The position numbers and the translations under genes are program-made. A DNA stretch of 64,000 nt from Candidatus Cloacimonadota bacterium (GTDB lineage Bacteria; Muiribacteriota; UBA6191): NCBI GenBank assembly GCA_002402105.1, contig NVVD01000005.1, positions 121,774 to 185,773 of the forward strand. Direction: 5' to 3'. Below the pieces are notes generated by a model. The model worked only from the letters and a program-made list of their open reading frames with translations, was not told the origin of the DNA and searched no databases. Below, in pieces: positions 1 to 9,088 of the stretch (its first letter is position 1; the number at the start of each line of letters is the position of its first letter).

Positions 1-1433
1 ACAGCGTCTCTAAAAGCTTGATGAGTTGTATCAACCTTTTCAAGTTTTGTATCAGCTAAATATGTACCAATAGTATATGGTATTACAAAATAACCATCAG
101 CTAAACCTTGCATCAAAGCACTAGCACCAAGTCTATTAGCACCATGATCTGAAAAGTTTGCCTCACCTAAAACATGAAGTCCAGGTAAGTTACTCATTAG
201 GTTATAGTCAACCCATAAACCACCCATTGTATAATGAACAGCAGGAAAAATACGCATTGGTACTTTGTATGGGTTTTCGTCTGTAATACGCTCGTACATG
301 TCAAAAAGATTGCCGTATTTACCACGAACAGTATCTTCGCCTAGTCTATTGATTGCATCTTTAAAATCTAAAAATACAGCAAGTCCGCTTTCGCCAACTC
401 CACGTCCATCATCACAAGCAAGTTTTGCGTTTCTTGAAGCAACGTCTCTTGGTACTAAATTACCAAAAGAAGGATATTTTTCTTCAAGATAATAATCTCT
501 TTCGTCTTCTGGAATATCAATTGCTTTTCGTTTGTCTCCCTTTTTCTTAGGAACCCAAACACGCCCGTCGTTTCTTAGAGACTCTGACATCAAAGTAAGT
601 TTTGATTGATGCTCACCAGACACAGGAATACAAGTTGGATGAATTTGTGTATAACAAGGGTTTGCAAAATATGCACCTTTTTTGTGTGCTCTCCATGCCG
701 CAGTTGCGTTGCTATTCATAGCGTTTGTTGATAAGTAAAATACATTACCATATCCACCAGTTGCTAAAACAACAGTATCAGCAGCGTAAGTTTCAATATC
801 ACCAGTAATTAAGTTTCTTACAACAATACCACGGGCTTTACCGTCTACTAATACAAGCTCAAGCATTTCTCGTCTAGTATATAACTCAACTGTACCTTTA
901 CTCACTTCTTTCATTAAAGCAGAGTATGCACCAAGCAACAATTGTTGACCCGTTGCCCCTCTTGCATAAAAAGTACGAGATACTTGTGCACCACCAAATG
1001 AACGATTGTCTAAAAGACCACCATATTCACGAGCAAAAGGTACACCCTGAGCAACACATTGATCAATAATGCTATTACTAACCTCAGCTAATCTATGAAC
1101 ATTAGCCTCTCTTGATCTATAATCTCCACCTTTAATAGTGTCATAAAATAGTCTCCAAACACTATCGCCATCATTTGGATAGTTTTTAGCAGCATTGATA
1201 CCACCTTGTGCAGCAATACTATGTGCTCTTCTTGGGCTATCTTGAATACAAAAACTTGAGACCTCGTAACCAAGTTCTGCTAAAGATGCAGCTGCTGCTC
1301 CACCGGCTAAACCAGTACCAACAACAATTATTTTATGCTTACGTTTGTTTGCTGGGTTTACCAATTTACATTTATTTTTATAATTGGTCCATTTATCTTT
1401 AAGTGGGCCTTTTGGTATTTTTGAATCCAACAT
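1..1433 (-). CDS. sdhA: Succinate dehydrogenase / fumarate reductase flavoprotein subunit (partial, C-terminus beyond left edge)
   Basis: Flavoprotein subunit of complex II, which oxidises succinate to fumarate (or the reverse) at the cytoplasmic face of the inner membrane. Translating the minus strand from the ATG at 1433 gives an N-terminal FAD-binding loop [19 protein letters not shown], then [15 protein letters not shown], whose His is the usual covalent FAD attachment site, then [13 protein letters not shown] with the conserved substrate-site His, and [10 protein letters not shown] and [13 protein letters not shown] near the edge. About 477 codons are present; the family is usually near 600 or more, so the capping end and C-terminus lie outside the window. 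The start is one base after the sdhC stop (TAA-G-ATG), so the two are one transcript; sdhB probably follows outside. Family identity is certain. The direction of the reaction in the cell is not shown by sequence. Confidence 0.95.
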   Translation of the reverse strand, partial: MLDSKIPKGPLKDKWTNYKNKCKLVNPANKRKHKIIVVGTGLAGGAAAASLAELGYEVSSFCIQDSPRRAHSIAAQGGINAAKNYPNDGDSVWRLFYDTIKGGDYRSREANVHRLAEVSNSIIDQCVAQGVPFAREYGGLLDNRSFGGAQVSRTFYARGATGQQLLLGAYSALMKEVSKGTVELYTRREMLELVLVDGKARGIVVRNLITGDIETYAADTVVLATGGYGNVFYLSTNAMNSNATAAWRAHKKGAYFANPCYTQIHPTCIPVSGEHQSKLTLMSESLRNDGRVWVPKKKGDKRKAIDIPEDERDYYLEEKYPSFGNLVPRDVASRNAKLACDDGRGVGESGLAVFLDFKDAINRLGEDTVRGKYGNLFDMYERITDENPYKVPMRIFPAVHYTMGGLWVDYNLMSNLPGLHVLGEANFSDHGANRLGASALMQGLADGYFVIPYTIGTYLADTKLEKVDTTHQAFRDA

Positions 1434-1434
1434 C

Positions 1435-2103
1435 TTATACCACCTTTTGCATTGCTGTGAAAATTACTACTGCACTGTAACCAACAGCTAAACCCCATCC
1501 TAAAAAGAAAGATGTAGCTTTAATCATTGGTGTATATTTTTTATGGTTAAACCCTAATGTTTGAAATGCACTTTGCAAACCATGAGTAATGTGAAAACCT
1601 AAAATACCCATACTGGCCACATAAAATATTGTAACAATAGGATTATGATAGATTTCAACTAATAGTCTATGTAAATCTCTCATGACTACACCATGATAAT
1701 CAACAGTATAATGAGTACCATATTTAACGCCTACAATATGTACAACTAAAAATACAAGTACAGCCATACCAGATAAAACCATAGTTTGTGAGCTTACTTT
1801 TGTAAATTTTGTACATAAAGGAGCACCATAATTTACTGGTCGTGCCGCCATATTTTCTTTTGCTGATGTTAAAGCTAAAGCGATATGAATCACAAAAAGT
1901 GAAAGCAATCCGATTTCCATGGGGATAATCATTGGATTTGTGATTAACATGTGACCATAGGTATTGAACTTTTCAGCACCTAAAAACAATAAAAAGTTAC
2001 CCATCAAGTGAGTAATCAAAAAACCATAGAGCATAAGCCCTGTTACTGCCATTAGCTGTTTTTTACCAATGGAAGATGTGAGATATCTAAAAAGCCAATT
2101 CAT
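1435..2103 (-). CDS. sdhC: Succinate dehydrogenase cytochrome b558 subunit
   Basis: Membrane anchor of complex II, carrying haem b and the quinone site. The 222 residues match the b558 family: a start of [21 protein letters not shown], about five hydrophobic helices, and conserved helix histidines (for example in [34 protein letters not shown] and [16 protein letters not shown]). This single large anchor is typical of complex II encoded in the order sdhC-sdhA-sdhB, as seen here (sdhA follows after one base). The ATG has a good upstream GGAGA. A -10-like TATAAT lies at 2179-2184, and the leader carries a small perfect hairpin. Nothing is missing relative to the family. Confidence 0.95.
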   Translation of the reverse strand: MNWLFRYLTSSIGKKQLMAVTGLMLYGFLITHLMGNFLLFLGAEKFNTYGHMLITNPMIIPMEIGLLSLFVIHIALALTSAKENMAARPVNYGAPLCTKFTKVSSQTMVLSGMAVLVFLVVHIVGVKYGTHYTVDYHGVVMRDLHRLLVEIYHNPIVTIFYVASMGILGFHITHGLQSAFQTLGFNHKKYTPMIKATSFFLGWGLAVGYSAVVIFTAMQKVV

Positions 2104-2464
2104 GCAATCTCCAGTCTACCTAAATGTTTGTTAACTCCAAGTTTTTACCTAAAAAACTAGGTAACTTTACTTGCCGACATTATACCTTAATTTACCTATA
2201 AATTGAATAAAATTCATAAGATTAATAGTCATTTAATAAAATATTGGAGCAATTTCTACAAAGGTTTAAAAACTCTTAGTAAACAAATCAAAAAGAACTT
2301 TTATACGCCATATCTTAAAACAATCATAAGTTTAACTTTCACCTTCAGAATTAAAGTCATTAACTTCATACAATTTTTATCTATATAAGTTAATAATGTA
2401 TGAGTTTCTAAAGAAATCTCAAGTCAATATATTTAAACACAAGTATTTTTGATAGACTCTTTTT
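2104..2464. other. 361-bp divergent intergenic region between sdhC and the J-domain gene
   Basis: This very AT-rich stretch separates two divergent genes. On the minus strand it holds the sdhC leader and its candidate -10. The 61-codon plus-strand open frame at 2203-2388 is lysine/isoleucine-rich low-complexity translation without a ribosome-binding site, so I do not treat it as a gene. No convincing -10/-35 pair was seen for the plus-strand J-domain gene. Confidence 0.6.
2145..2184 (-). promoter_or_regulatory. Candidate sdhC promoter -10 box and leader hairpin
   Basis: Read on the minus strand, a perfect TATAAT (2184-2179) lies about 75 bases before the sdhC start. The -35 position holds only a weak TTCAAT at 17-base spacing. 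Downstream in the presumed leader, TTACCTA (2164-2158) and TAGGTAA (2151-2145) form a perfect 7-bp hairpin with a 6-base loop. It lacks a T run, so it is not an obvious terminator. The promoter is an inference from consensus; the hairpin is visible directly. Confidence 0.4.
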
Positions 2465-3349
2465 ATGACAGACCAATTTATTGACTATTTTAAAATACTA
2501 GAAATCCCAAAAGAAGCCTCTTTACAAGCCATTAAAAATGCTTATCGCCAAATTGCAAAAAAGTTACACCCCGACTTAAATCAAGATGATACTACTAAAG
2601 AGTTTCAACTTGCACAAAAAGCCTACGAGGTCTTAATTCAACCAAAACAAAGAGAGCTTTATCTACAAGAGTATAACTATTTAATTACCCAAGAAAAATC
2701 AAAAAAGAAAAAAGAAAAACTCATAAAAGAATCTACTTTTTATGAAATTTTTTATTACCAATCCAAAAGTAATTTTACCAAAAATGATTTTGATGAATAT
2801 TTTGATGAGTTAAAATCATTATGGTTTCACTCAGATGAACACCTTCCTCCTATAAAACTATATACAGATACAAAAAACCAATACGAAAAATTAGATACTA
2901 TTATTCAAAGACTTTACCAATTAAGAGAGCTTAAAAAAGACCTCGTCTATTTTGAGTTTAATGGACATTTGATACTTTCTGAATTAAAAGACCTTGGTAG
3001 CACATTAAAAGAAGTAGTTAGCCGAGTTAAAGTTCTTTTACATGACAACCCCGCCTATAGCGATCAATCATTTTATGGCTACGCTCTTTATTTTATGAAT
3101 GAAAATCTAAATATTTGGCTTCATGATGACTTAAACGTCTATTATGATCTCTACTTAGAAATAAGTGATCTATTTCCTGATCAAGACTACCCTGAAATTA
3201 TCAATTATCAGGGGTCTTTCTCTAAATTAGATGAAATTGCCCTTATAGTGAAGTTTAAGCACGAAAACATTGATGCAGCAACAGTACAAAGACTTCTAAA
3301 CCATAGAAGTGTTGAACAAATTAAATCTATTTATAAAGAAATTCTATAA
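2465..3349 (+). CDS. J-domain protein with a C-terminal region of unknown function
   Basis: A DnaJ-like co-chaperone: J domains stimulate the ATPase of DnaK/Hsp70. Residues about 6-70 form the J domain (DYFKILEIPKEASLQAIKNA, the HPD tripeptide at 35-37, then QKAYEVLIQPKQRELYLQEY). The remaining roughly 220 residues have no Gly/Phe region, zinc-finger repeats or peptide-binding domain of true DnaJ. They are charged and helical, with a Lys/Glu-rich stretch near 80-90, so this is a class C type J protein and should not be called dnaJ. It stands alone, divergent from sdhC, and ends in a shared terminator facing the STAS gene. The J domain is certain; the client or partner is unknown. Confidence 0.85.
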   Translation: MTDQFIDYFKILEIPKEASLQAIKNAYRQIAKKLHPDLNQDDTTKEFQLAQKAYEVLIQPKQRELYLQEYNYLITQEKSKKKKEKLIKESTFYEIFYYQSKSNFTKNDFDEYFDELKSLWFHSDEHLPPIKLYTDTKNQYEKLDTIIQRLYQLRELKKDLVYFEFNGHLILSELKDLGSTLKEVVSRVKVLLHDNPAYSDQSFYGYALYFMNENLNIWLHDDLNVYYDLYLEISDLFPDQDYPEIINYQGSFSKLDEIALIVKFKHENIDAATVQRLLNHRSVEQIKSIYKEIL

Positions 3350-3360
3350 ATTTAAGAGGC

Positions 3361-3405
3361 AAAAAAAAATACCCCTACTAAATAAATAGTAAGGGTGTTT
3401 TTTTT
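3361..3405. terminator. Bidirectional terminator between the J-domain and STAS genes
   Basis: An A run, then ACCCCTACTA and TAGTAAGGGT (one mismatch) around a short AT loop, then a T run. It lies between two convergent stop codons (3349 and 3408), so it can serve both genes. Confidence 0.8.
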
Positions 3406-3407
3406 AA

Positions 3408-3785
3408 TTATGAAAAAGCGTTAAAAGCCTCATCTTCTTTGTCATAAATTTTCATTACTTTTGTTAAACCAAGAGTATTAAACGCAGATAAAATAGACTC
3501 AGGAACCTCACAAAAGTGAACTCCACCTTTTGCTTTTTGCATCTTTTGGACAAAAGCCCAAATAACACCAATGTGCGCAGAGTATATAAACTTTAATCTC
3601 TTAAGGTTTAAAACTAACTTATAATTTTCAGCATCCCATTCTCTTTGAAATAAAGATCTAAGATTTTTTAATGTGCCGTGATCTAACTCACTACTCATTC
3701 TTATAGTTATTATACCTTTATCTTCTTCGTTGATTCTTTTGTCAATCAATATACTAGCAAATTGTAATTGCTCCATATCAGCCAT
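3408..3785 (-). CDS. STAS-domain protein (anti-sigma-factor-antagonist-like)
   Basis: A single STAS domain of 125 residues, the fold of SpoIIAA-type anti-anti-sigma factors that act in partner-switching with serine kinases. The pattern GIITIRMSSELDHGTLKNLR ... YKLVLNLKRLKFIYSAHIGV ... GGVHFCEVPESILSAFNTLGLTKV follows the family order of strands and helices. At the phospho-site loop, the common DSSG is YSAH here: the phosphorylatable Ser is kept but its Asp and Gly neighbours are changed. No anti-sigma kinase or sigma factor is adjacent. The gene ends in the terminator shared with the J-domain gene. Family call is good; whether it is phosphorylated is uncertain. Confidence 0.75.
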   Translation of the reverse strand: MADMEQLQFASILIDKRINEEDKGIITIRMSSELDHGTLKNLRSLFQREWDAENYKLVLNLKRLKFIYSAHIGVIWAFVQKMQKAKGGVHFCEVPESILSAFNTLGLTKVMKIYDKEDEAFNAFS

Positions 3786-3961
3786 AATTTTCTCTTACTT
3801 TCTTAATTATTAGTAGAAATCTACAATTTATAAAATGAATATACAATTAAAGCATATTAAACCAAAAAGAGTAACAATATAAGTTTTAGTCCAACTTTAG
3901 AGCATTATTTGCTAAAACTTTACCCATAAAGTGAAGTTTACTATCTTTTACTCTGACTAAT

Positions 3962-6133
3962 TTATTCTAAAGATATTATTTTTGGAGTATATTCATAGTC
4001 TTTCTCTAGCTCAAATCCTTGAGCTAATAAAAATTGTTTTCTAAATTGAAATTGAGCCCCCATTAATAAATTTAAGGCAATTTGTACTACAGATAAGTTT
4101 TCATCTTTTTCAAATATAGTTCCTTTTCGCCATTGATTGAAACTAGCTAAATCTAAACCACACCTAATACTAAAGTCTATTTTTTTTGTTTCATCCCCTT
4201 CAAGAGCCCAAAGGTAAGATTTTTCAAGATAATATCTGATAATCAAAGCCAAACTCAGTCTAGGGTTGCCAATACTAGCTTGTACCAAAGAAGGAGTTCT
4301 ATCTGAAAAGAAATCTTTTGCATCTACAATAATTTGATCAATAGAAATACCAAATACTTTTTTCTCTAAAAAAAATCTTTCGTCTTCACTAAGGGTATCT
4401 ACACATTTTTTTTCAAAAAACCATCCACTTAATTTAGAACTAACAACTAAAAATCTTGTACCAAAATTAAGAGACCTTATTTTTACACCAGATTCAAAGT
4501 TAAATGAACTTGCAACTAATGAAACATCTTGAAACCTTACTTTTTTAATAGATTCTTTAAAAGTTGTTGATGCCGAAATATCATTTGATAATAAATTAAT
4601 AGAAGACGTAGAAACAAAGTCTGCTCCCATAGAAAAAGCAGCAGCGATCGACTCAGGAGTTCCTAAATCTCCAATAATTCCAAGAAAGATGTCTTTCTTT
4701 TTTAATAGACTCTTAATCGCAGGCATTAAGGATAAAATAGACCTTGTATCTTGATTTGATACAAAACCTCCGTCAATCAAAAAAGCATTAAATACCAAAT
4801 CACTACCCTCTGATAACCTTAAACATTGATCAGGATGAGAAACTTTTGCTAAAAGTAACCCTTTAGATTCTTTTTTATACCGTAATAAACTCTTAGAGAC
4901 CTTAGAACAAGACTTAACCATCAAATACTTAACTTGTTTTTCTATTAATAAAGATATTAATTTTTCATCTTCACTTTCATCGAAATCATCTAAATGAATT
5001 TCAACCCCATAAGAAAAATCAAATTGATTTAACATAGTCAAACTCTCTTCTTTTTCTAAAAAAGTTAAACCATCTAAATTAAAAAAGCCCAGTAAACCAT
5101 TGCTCCACAAATTTTGTAGCATTCCGCTACCATGGGAATATGCTGGTAAACCTGACACAATATATGAATATTTAAGTCCAAAACAGTCCTGAAATTTTTT
5201 ACTCCCAAGATATTTAGGGTTTTGAATATTTATTATTTCCATATCGACGTCCCTTTTATCACTTTCTTTCAGAAGCTTAAATCTAGGAGATTTTTTTCGG
5301 ATTTCAAATGCTATCATTGGATTTAAAAACTCTTTTGTAAAATCAGTAAAATCTTCATCTACTACTTTTTTTGGCAAAAACAATGGCTTTTTTATTAACT
5401 CTTGTCGCTTCTCTTTTGCCCCAGTTATGAGTTTATCTTCCATTTGATAAAGAACATCCATAATTTTATTTGTTATGGCAATCCAAGAAGTAGGTGAATT
5501 TTTCTTTTCTTGATATTCATCAAAATATAGAGCTTCTCCAATATGTACTTCAATTTTTTGATTTCTTGCTGGCAGTTGATTATAGCCAATTTGATATACC
5601 GGTAATACTGCTACATCTGTCATCGCCTGAATATAACCAGCTCCTGCTTTATAATCTGTAGCTAAAAGTCCACTCTTTGAACGAGTTCCCTCTGGATATA
5701 CTAAACAAGCAACTTTTTGTTCTTCTAAATTTAAAATACGTACAGCTTCTTGAAGTGCATATTGCTCAATGCCTTTGGAGCGGTCTACTGGTAAAACCCC
5801 CGCATTAATAGCGAAACGCTTAATTAAACCACTACCTATACGGTTATTTGCTCCCAAACCACAAAGATAATATTCTTTTGATAAAAAATGATCTAAAATT
5901 TTAAATCCAACCTGAAACCCTCCCCATATATCAAAGCTAGCCGTATGGTTCATACAAAGAATAAAAGATTTTCCTTTTAATTTCTTTAAATTTTCTATCC
6001 CAAAATATTCTGTACTATTCCACCAATTTGTATAAGGGTATAAAGCTGGCAATAAAACAAAGCGACTCAATAACCAAGCCACTTGAAATTTAGTTTTATC
6101 ATCTTCAATTAATCGATCAATATCCTCTTCCAC
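3962..6133 (-). CDS. Fusion of PlsC-type acyltransferase and PfaD-like (FMN enoyl-reductase/nitronate-monooxygenase) domain
   Basis: A 723-residue two-domain protein. Residues about 40-230 are a lysophospholipid acyltransferase domain: the NHxxxxD box is NHTASFD at 62-68 and the substrate box is YPEGTRSKSG at 146-155. Residues about 270-715 follow PfaD, the enoyl reductase of polyunsaturated fatty-acid synthases and trans-AT polyketide systems: YSYIVSGLPAYSHGSGM, LLLAKVSHPDQC, IIGDLGTPESIAAAFSMGAD, NPRLSLALIIRYYLEKSYLW, IRCGLDLASFNQWRKGT and LSVVQIALNLLMGAQ. In PfaD the substrate loop usually reads DSGGHTDN; here it is IDGGFVSN (453-460), so the His is absent. Start is GTG with GAGG upstream, two bases after ispH, hence co-transcribed. 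No ketosynthase or other pfa gene is in the window. Acyltransferase domains are known in some PUFA synthases, so a lipid role is plausible; enoyl-reductase activity is doubtful. Confidence 0.75.
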   Translation of the reverse strand: MEEDIDRLIEDDKTKFQVAWLLSRFVLLPALYPYTNWWNSTEYFGIENLKKLKGKSFILCMNHTASFDIWGGFQVGFKILDHFLSKEYYLCGLGANNRIGSGLIKRFAINAGVLPVDRSKGIEQYALQEAVRILNLEEQKVACLVYPEGTRSKSGLLATDYKAGAGYIQAMTDVAVLPVYQIGYNQLPARNQKIEVHIGEALYFDEYQEKKNSPTSWIAITNKIMDVLYQMEDKLITGAKEKRQELIKKPLFLPKKVVDEDFTDFTKEFLNPMIAFEIRKKSPRFKLLKESDKRDVDMEIINIQNPKYLGSKKFQDCFGLKYSYIVSGLPAYSHGSGMLQNLWSNGLLGFFNLDGLTFLEKEESLTMLNQFDFSYGVEIHLDDFDESEDEKLISLLIEKQVKYLMVKSCSKVSKSLLRYKKESKGLLLAKVSHPDQCLRLSEGSDLVFNAFLIDGGFVSNQDTRSILSLMPAIKSLLKKKDIFLGIIGDLGTPESIAAAFSMGADFVSTSSINLLSNDISASTTFKESIKKVRFQDVSLVASSFNFESGVKIRSLNFGTRFLVVSSKLSGWFFEKKCVDTLSEDERFFLEKKVFGISIDQIIVDAKDFFSDRTPSLVQASIGNPRLSLALIIRYYLEKSYLWALEGDETKKIDFSIRCGLDLASFNQWRKGTIFEKDENLSVVQIALNLLMGAQFQFRKQFLLAQGFELEKDYEYTPKIISLE

Positions 6134-6135
6134 TT

Positions 6136-7062
6136 TTATGCCTCTTTTAAAGGAACTGGCAAAGAAAAACTAATATTTTCTTCGACAATAGTTTTTTCTT
6201 CTACCTCTGAAACACCATAAACTTTTAATTGCTCAATGCATTCTTTTATTAAAATTTCTGGTGTTGATGCCCCTGCTGTGAGCCCTATTACTTTAATACC
6301 TTCAAACCATTCAGATAAAATATCACTTTTATTTTCAATCAAATGAGATTTTACTCCTAATTTTTGTGCTACCTCTTTTAAGCGATTAGAGTTTGAGCTG
6401 TTTTTTGAACCCACAACTAAAACAATCTCTGCTTCTTTGCATATCTCACTAATTGCTTGCTGCCTATTTGTAGTAGCATAACAAATATCTGATTTATTTG
6501 ATTTTTTTAAATTAGGAAACTTTTTATAAAGAGCCTCTGAAATATCTTTTGTATCATTTAAACTTAGAGTTGTTTGAGTCAGCATAGCCACTTTTGTATC
6601 TTCTAATAGAGTAAGTTTTTTAACATCTTCAACATTTTCAATAATTATAGTATTGTCTGGAGAAACACCTTTTGTACCAATAACTTCAACATGATTTTGA
6701 TGGCCTACTAACAAAATTTTACAACCATTCTCACTAAATTTTTTAGATTCTTTATGAACTTTTGTCACTAATGGACAAGTAGCATCTGTTACTTGTAAAT
6801 TTCTTTTTTTTGCATCAGTAAAAGTTTTTGGTGGAACTCCATGTGCTGAAAAAATCACTCTTGAGCCACTAGGGATTTCTTCTAATTCTTCAACAAAAAT
6901 TGCACCTTTTTTTTTAAGTTGCTCTACAACAAATTTATTATGAACAATCTCATGCTTTACATATATAGGACTACCCCACATTAAAATAGCTTTTTCAACA
7001 ATTTCAATCGCCCGAGTAACACCAGCACAAAAGCCTCTAGGACTTGAGATAATTAACTTCAT
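6136..7062 (-). CDS. ispH: 4-hydroxy-3-methylbut-2-enyl diphosphate reductase
   Basis: Last enzyme of the non-mevalonate (MEP) isoprenoid pathway, an iron-sulfur protein converting HMBPP to IPP and DMAPP. The 308 residues have the three cluster cysteines in SPRGFCAGVTRAI (Cys12), DATCPLVTKVH and SDICYATTNRQ, plus conserved YVKHEIVHNKFVV, FSAHGVPP, LVGHQNHVEV and TQTTLS. The C-terminus GLTAGASTPEILIKECI is also typical. It is the first gene of a two-gene unit with the acyltransferase/PfaD fusion, and divergent from the secreted protein gene at 7145. Full length for the family with nothing unusual. Confidence 0.97.
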   Translation of the reverse strand: MKLIISSPRGFCAGVTRAIEIVEKAILMWGSPIYVKHEIVHNKFVVEQLKKKGAIFVEELEEIPSGSRVIFSAHGVPPKTFTDAKKRNLQVTDATCPLVTKVHKESKKFSENGCKILLVGHQNHVEVIGTKGVSPDNTIIIENVEDVKKLTLLEDTKVAMLTQTTLSLNDTKDISEALYKKFPNLKKSNKSDICYATTNRQQAISEICKEAEIVLVVGSKNSSNSNRLKEVAQKLGVKSHLIENKSDILSEWFEGIKVIGLTAGASTPEILIKECIEQLKVYGVSEVEEKTIVEENISFSLPVPLKEA

Positions 7063-7144
7063 TTAAACTCCATTTGCATATTAATTTTTTAAATTGTACA
7101 CGAAATAAATTTCAAAACAAAATATCAAAGGCAAATCACTCTAA

Positions 7145-8101
7145 ATGAAACTAATATTCGTAAATTTCGTAGTACTATATGTGAAACTATTTTTGTTAAT
7201 TTACATATTATTAAACTCTTCATTTAACTTTGCTCAAAATCTCGATTATTTTGAAAGTTCAATGAAAAAATCTATCGAATCTGAAAAAGTTCTTGCTAGC
7301 TATCATTTAGATAAACTATCTAAACAAACCACTCAAATACCTATTCAAAACCATATTTCAAAACTGAAATGGCTTAGTAGAACCCAACTCCCTCAATACC
7401 TAACAGAAAAAAAAGCTATTCAAATAGGAAAAGGCTCTTTAGGAGCCAAAAGCATTGGTTCAAATCTTTTTCATTATGTTATTACAGTTGCCGGTATTGG
7501 AGCATCAACCGCCCTTTTAGATGATTATTCAAAAACTGGTAAAATTCATTTTGAAAAATCATTAGATTTTTTATCTGACTCCAACTTTTTAAAAAATAGT
7601 ATGGGCATATTTATTGGATCAACAGCATTTTCCATTTTAGGTAATTTTTTACCTCCAGGCATAGGCCCAATTTTAAAGACCGTACCTAGTTTCTTAGGAG
7701 CAGCAGTAGGACTCAATGTATCTCAAGGAGAAAAAATAAATTGGCCCAAAGTTTTACTTTCATCTTTAGCTTCATCTGCTGCTTTTGTAGCACTTGGCTC
7801 TGGTGGACTACTTGCTATTGGAGCTGGTATTGCAGCCTCCATGGTTAGTGATATCCTATTTGATAATATACAGGCAAAAATAAAAACAAAAGAGGATATC
7901 CCAACTTACCAACCCGACTATTTTGAATACCCTAAAGTCAATATACTTTCATCACAAAAAAATAGTTTTCCTACCCAAAAAAATAAAGCAAATTTTGATA
8001 AAAAGTTACTCCTAGAAATTCAAGAAGCTGCCACAAAAAATGACCTACTAAAAACCCAAAGTTTATTGCAATCTTTAGAAAGTTTTAGAGACATCCCATA
8101 A
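7145..8101 (+). CDS. Secreted or envelope protein of unknown function
   Basis: I do not recognise this 318-residue protein. The first 31 residues form a signal peptide or N-terminal anchor (charged start, long hydrophobic run ending NFAQ). Residues about 32-90 are polar and helical. About 100-240 is a Gly/Ala-rich hydrophobic region with glycine-zipper-like segments (VAGIGASTALLDD, IFIGSTAFSILGNFLPPGIG, SFLGAAVGLNVSQG, GSGGLLAIGAGIAASMVSDI), which suggests membrane insertion or tight helix packing. The tail is Lys/Gln-rich. It is divergent from ispH and convergent with meaB, so it is probably monocistronic. Composition matches neighbouring genes. It could be a membrane-associated envelope factor; no function is claimed. 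Confidence 0.6.
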   Translation: MKLIFVNFVVLYVKLFLLIYILLNSSFNFAQNLDYFESSMKKSIESEKVLASYHLDKLSKQTTQIPIQNHISKLKWLSRTQLPQYLTEKKAIQIGKGSLGAKSIGSNLFHYVITVAGIGASTALLDDYSKTGKIHFEKSLDFLSDSNFLKNSMGIFIGSTAFSILGNFLPPGIGPILKTVPSFLGAAVGLNVSQGEKINWPKVLLSSLASSAAFVALGSGGLLAIGAGIAASMVSDILFDNIQAKIKTKEDIPTYQPDYFEYPKVNILSSQKNSFPTQKNKANFDKKLLLEIQEAATKNDLLKTQSLLQSLESFRDIP

Positions 8102-8107
8102 AAGTAT

Positions 8108-9088
8108 TTACTTTAATCTTTGTTTGATCTCATTAACAATTTTATGAGCTTCGAGTACACTCAAAGAATCTTTATTAGTTATATTATTATAAGCCAATCT
8201 TTTTAATTTAATATACCAATCTTGTTGCTCAATTTCATCTAAGATCGAGATAGAAAGTAAGTTATCAAACCACTCCAAATTTTGGACTTTTCTATTTTGT
8301 TCAAAGTATTTATTACTTTTAGACTCAGCAATAAATGAATCGATAATATCACATACATCTTTAATCCCATCATACTTTAAAGAGCTTCCTGTTATTGTAT
8401 TACAGGTCCAGAAGTTTGTTTTTGATTTAAATAAATGTAAGGCCATTTCAATCTGGTTTTTTTTAATTTTAGCTTTATTCAAATCTATATCTGACTTATT
8501 AATAAAAATCGTATCCGCTAGCTCCATTACACCTTTTTTAATACCCTGTAACTCGTCTCCAGAGCTCGGTAATAATAACAACAAAAAAAAATCAACCATA
8601 CTAGATACAATAGTTTCTGACTGACCTACACCTACTGTTTCAATCAAAATAACATCATAGCCAAAAGCTTCACACAAAATAATAGCTTCTTTAGTAGCAC
8701 TTGCCACTCCACCTAAATTGCTTCTATTTGGGGTCGGCCTAATAAAACAGTTTTTCTCACGTGATAATAGTGGCATTCTTGTTTTGTCACCTAAGATACT
8801 GCCACCTGTTCTTTTAGAGCTAGGGTCAACTGCCAAAACACAGATTTTATCATATTTTTTTAATAATTCTAGGCCAAAAGCTTCTATAAATGTACTTTTA
8901 CCAACTCCTGGAGTTCCTGTAATGCCTATCCTGATATTATTTGATTTACATTTTGATAAGTTTTCTAACAGTTTGGACCCTAAAACTCTATCTTGGACTT
9001 GATTTGACTCAACTAAAGTAATTGCTTGAGACAAAACTCTTAAATTTTTATTTTTTATTCCATCTAAGTAATACTCTAAATTTTTCAT
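8108..9088 (-). CDS. meaB: MeaB/ArgK-family G3E GTPase (B12-dependent mutase chaperone)
   Basis: P-loop GTPase that gates cobalamin delivery to and protects methylmalonyl-CoA mutase and related mutases. Motifs in order: Walker A GTPGVGKST at 58-66, VLAVDPSSKRTGGSILGDKTRM (switch I region), NLGGVASATKEA, IETVGVGQSE (switch II/III) and INKSD for guanine recognition. The 326-residue length is normal. The ATG overlaps the ldcA stop by four bases (ATGA), so the two genes are translationally coupled. No mutase gene is in the window; the partner must lie elsewhere. Misannotation as arginine/lysine transport kinase (ArgK) is historical. Confidence 0.93.
   Translation of the reverse strand: MKNLEYYLDGIKNKNLRVLSQAITLVESNQVQDRVLGSKLLENLSKCKSNNIRIGITGTPGVGKSTFIEAFGLELLKKYDKICVLAVDPSSKRTGGSILGDKTRMPLLSREKNCFIRPTPNRSNLGGVASATKEAIILCEAFGYDVILIETVGVGQSETIVSSMVDFFLLLLLPSSGDELQGIKKGVMELADTIFINKSDIDLNKAKIKKNQIEMALHLFKSKTNFWTCNTITGSSLKYDGIKDVCDIIDSFIAESKSNKYFEQNRKVQNLEWFDNLLSISILDEIEQQDWYIKLKRLAYNNITNKDSLSVLEAHKIVNEIKQRLK

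Noticed and set aside
2203-2388. 61-codon plus-strand frame before the J-domain gene
   Set aside because: Low-complexity Lys/Ile translation, no ribosome-binding site; probably AT-rich noise.
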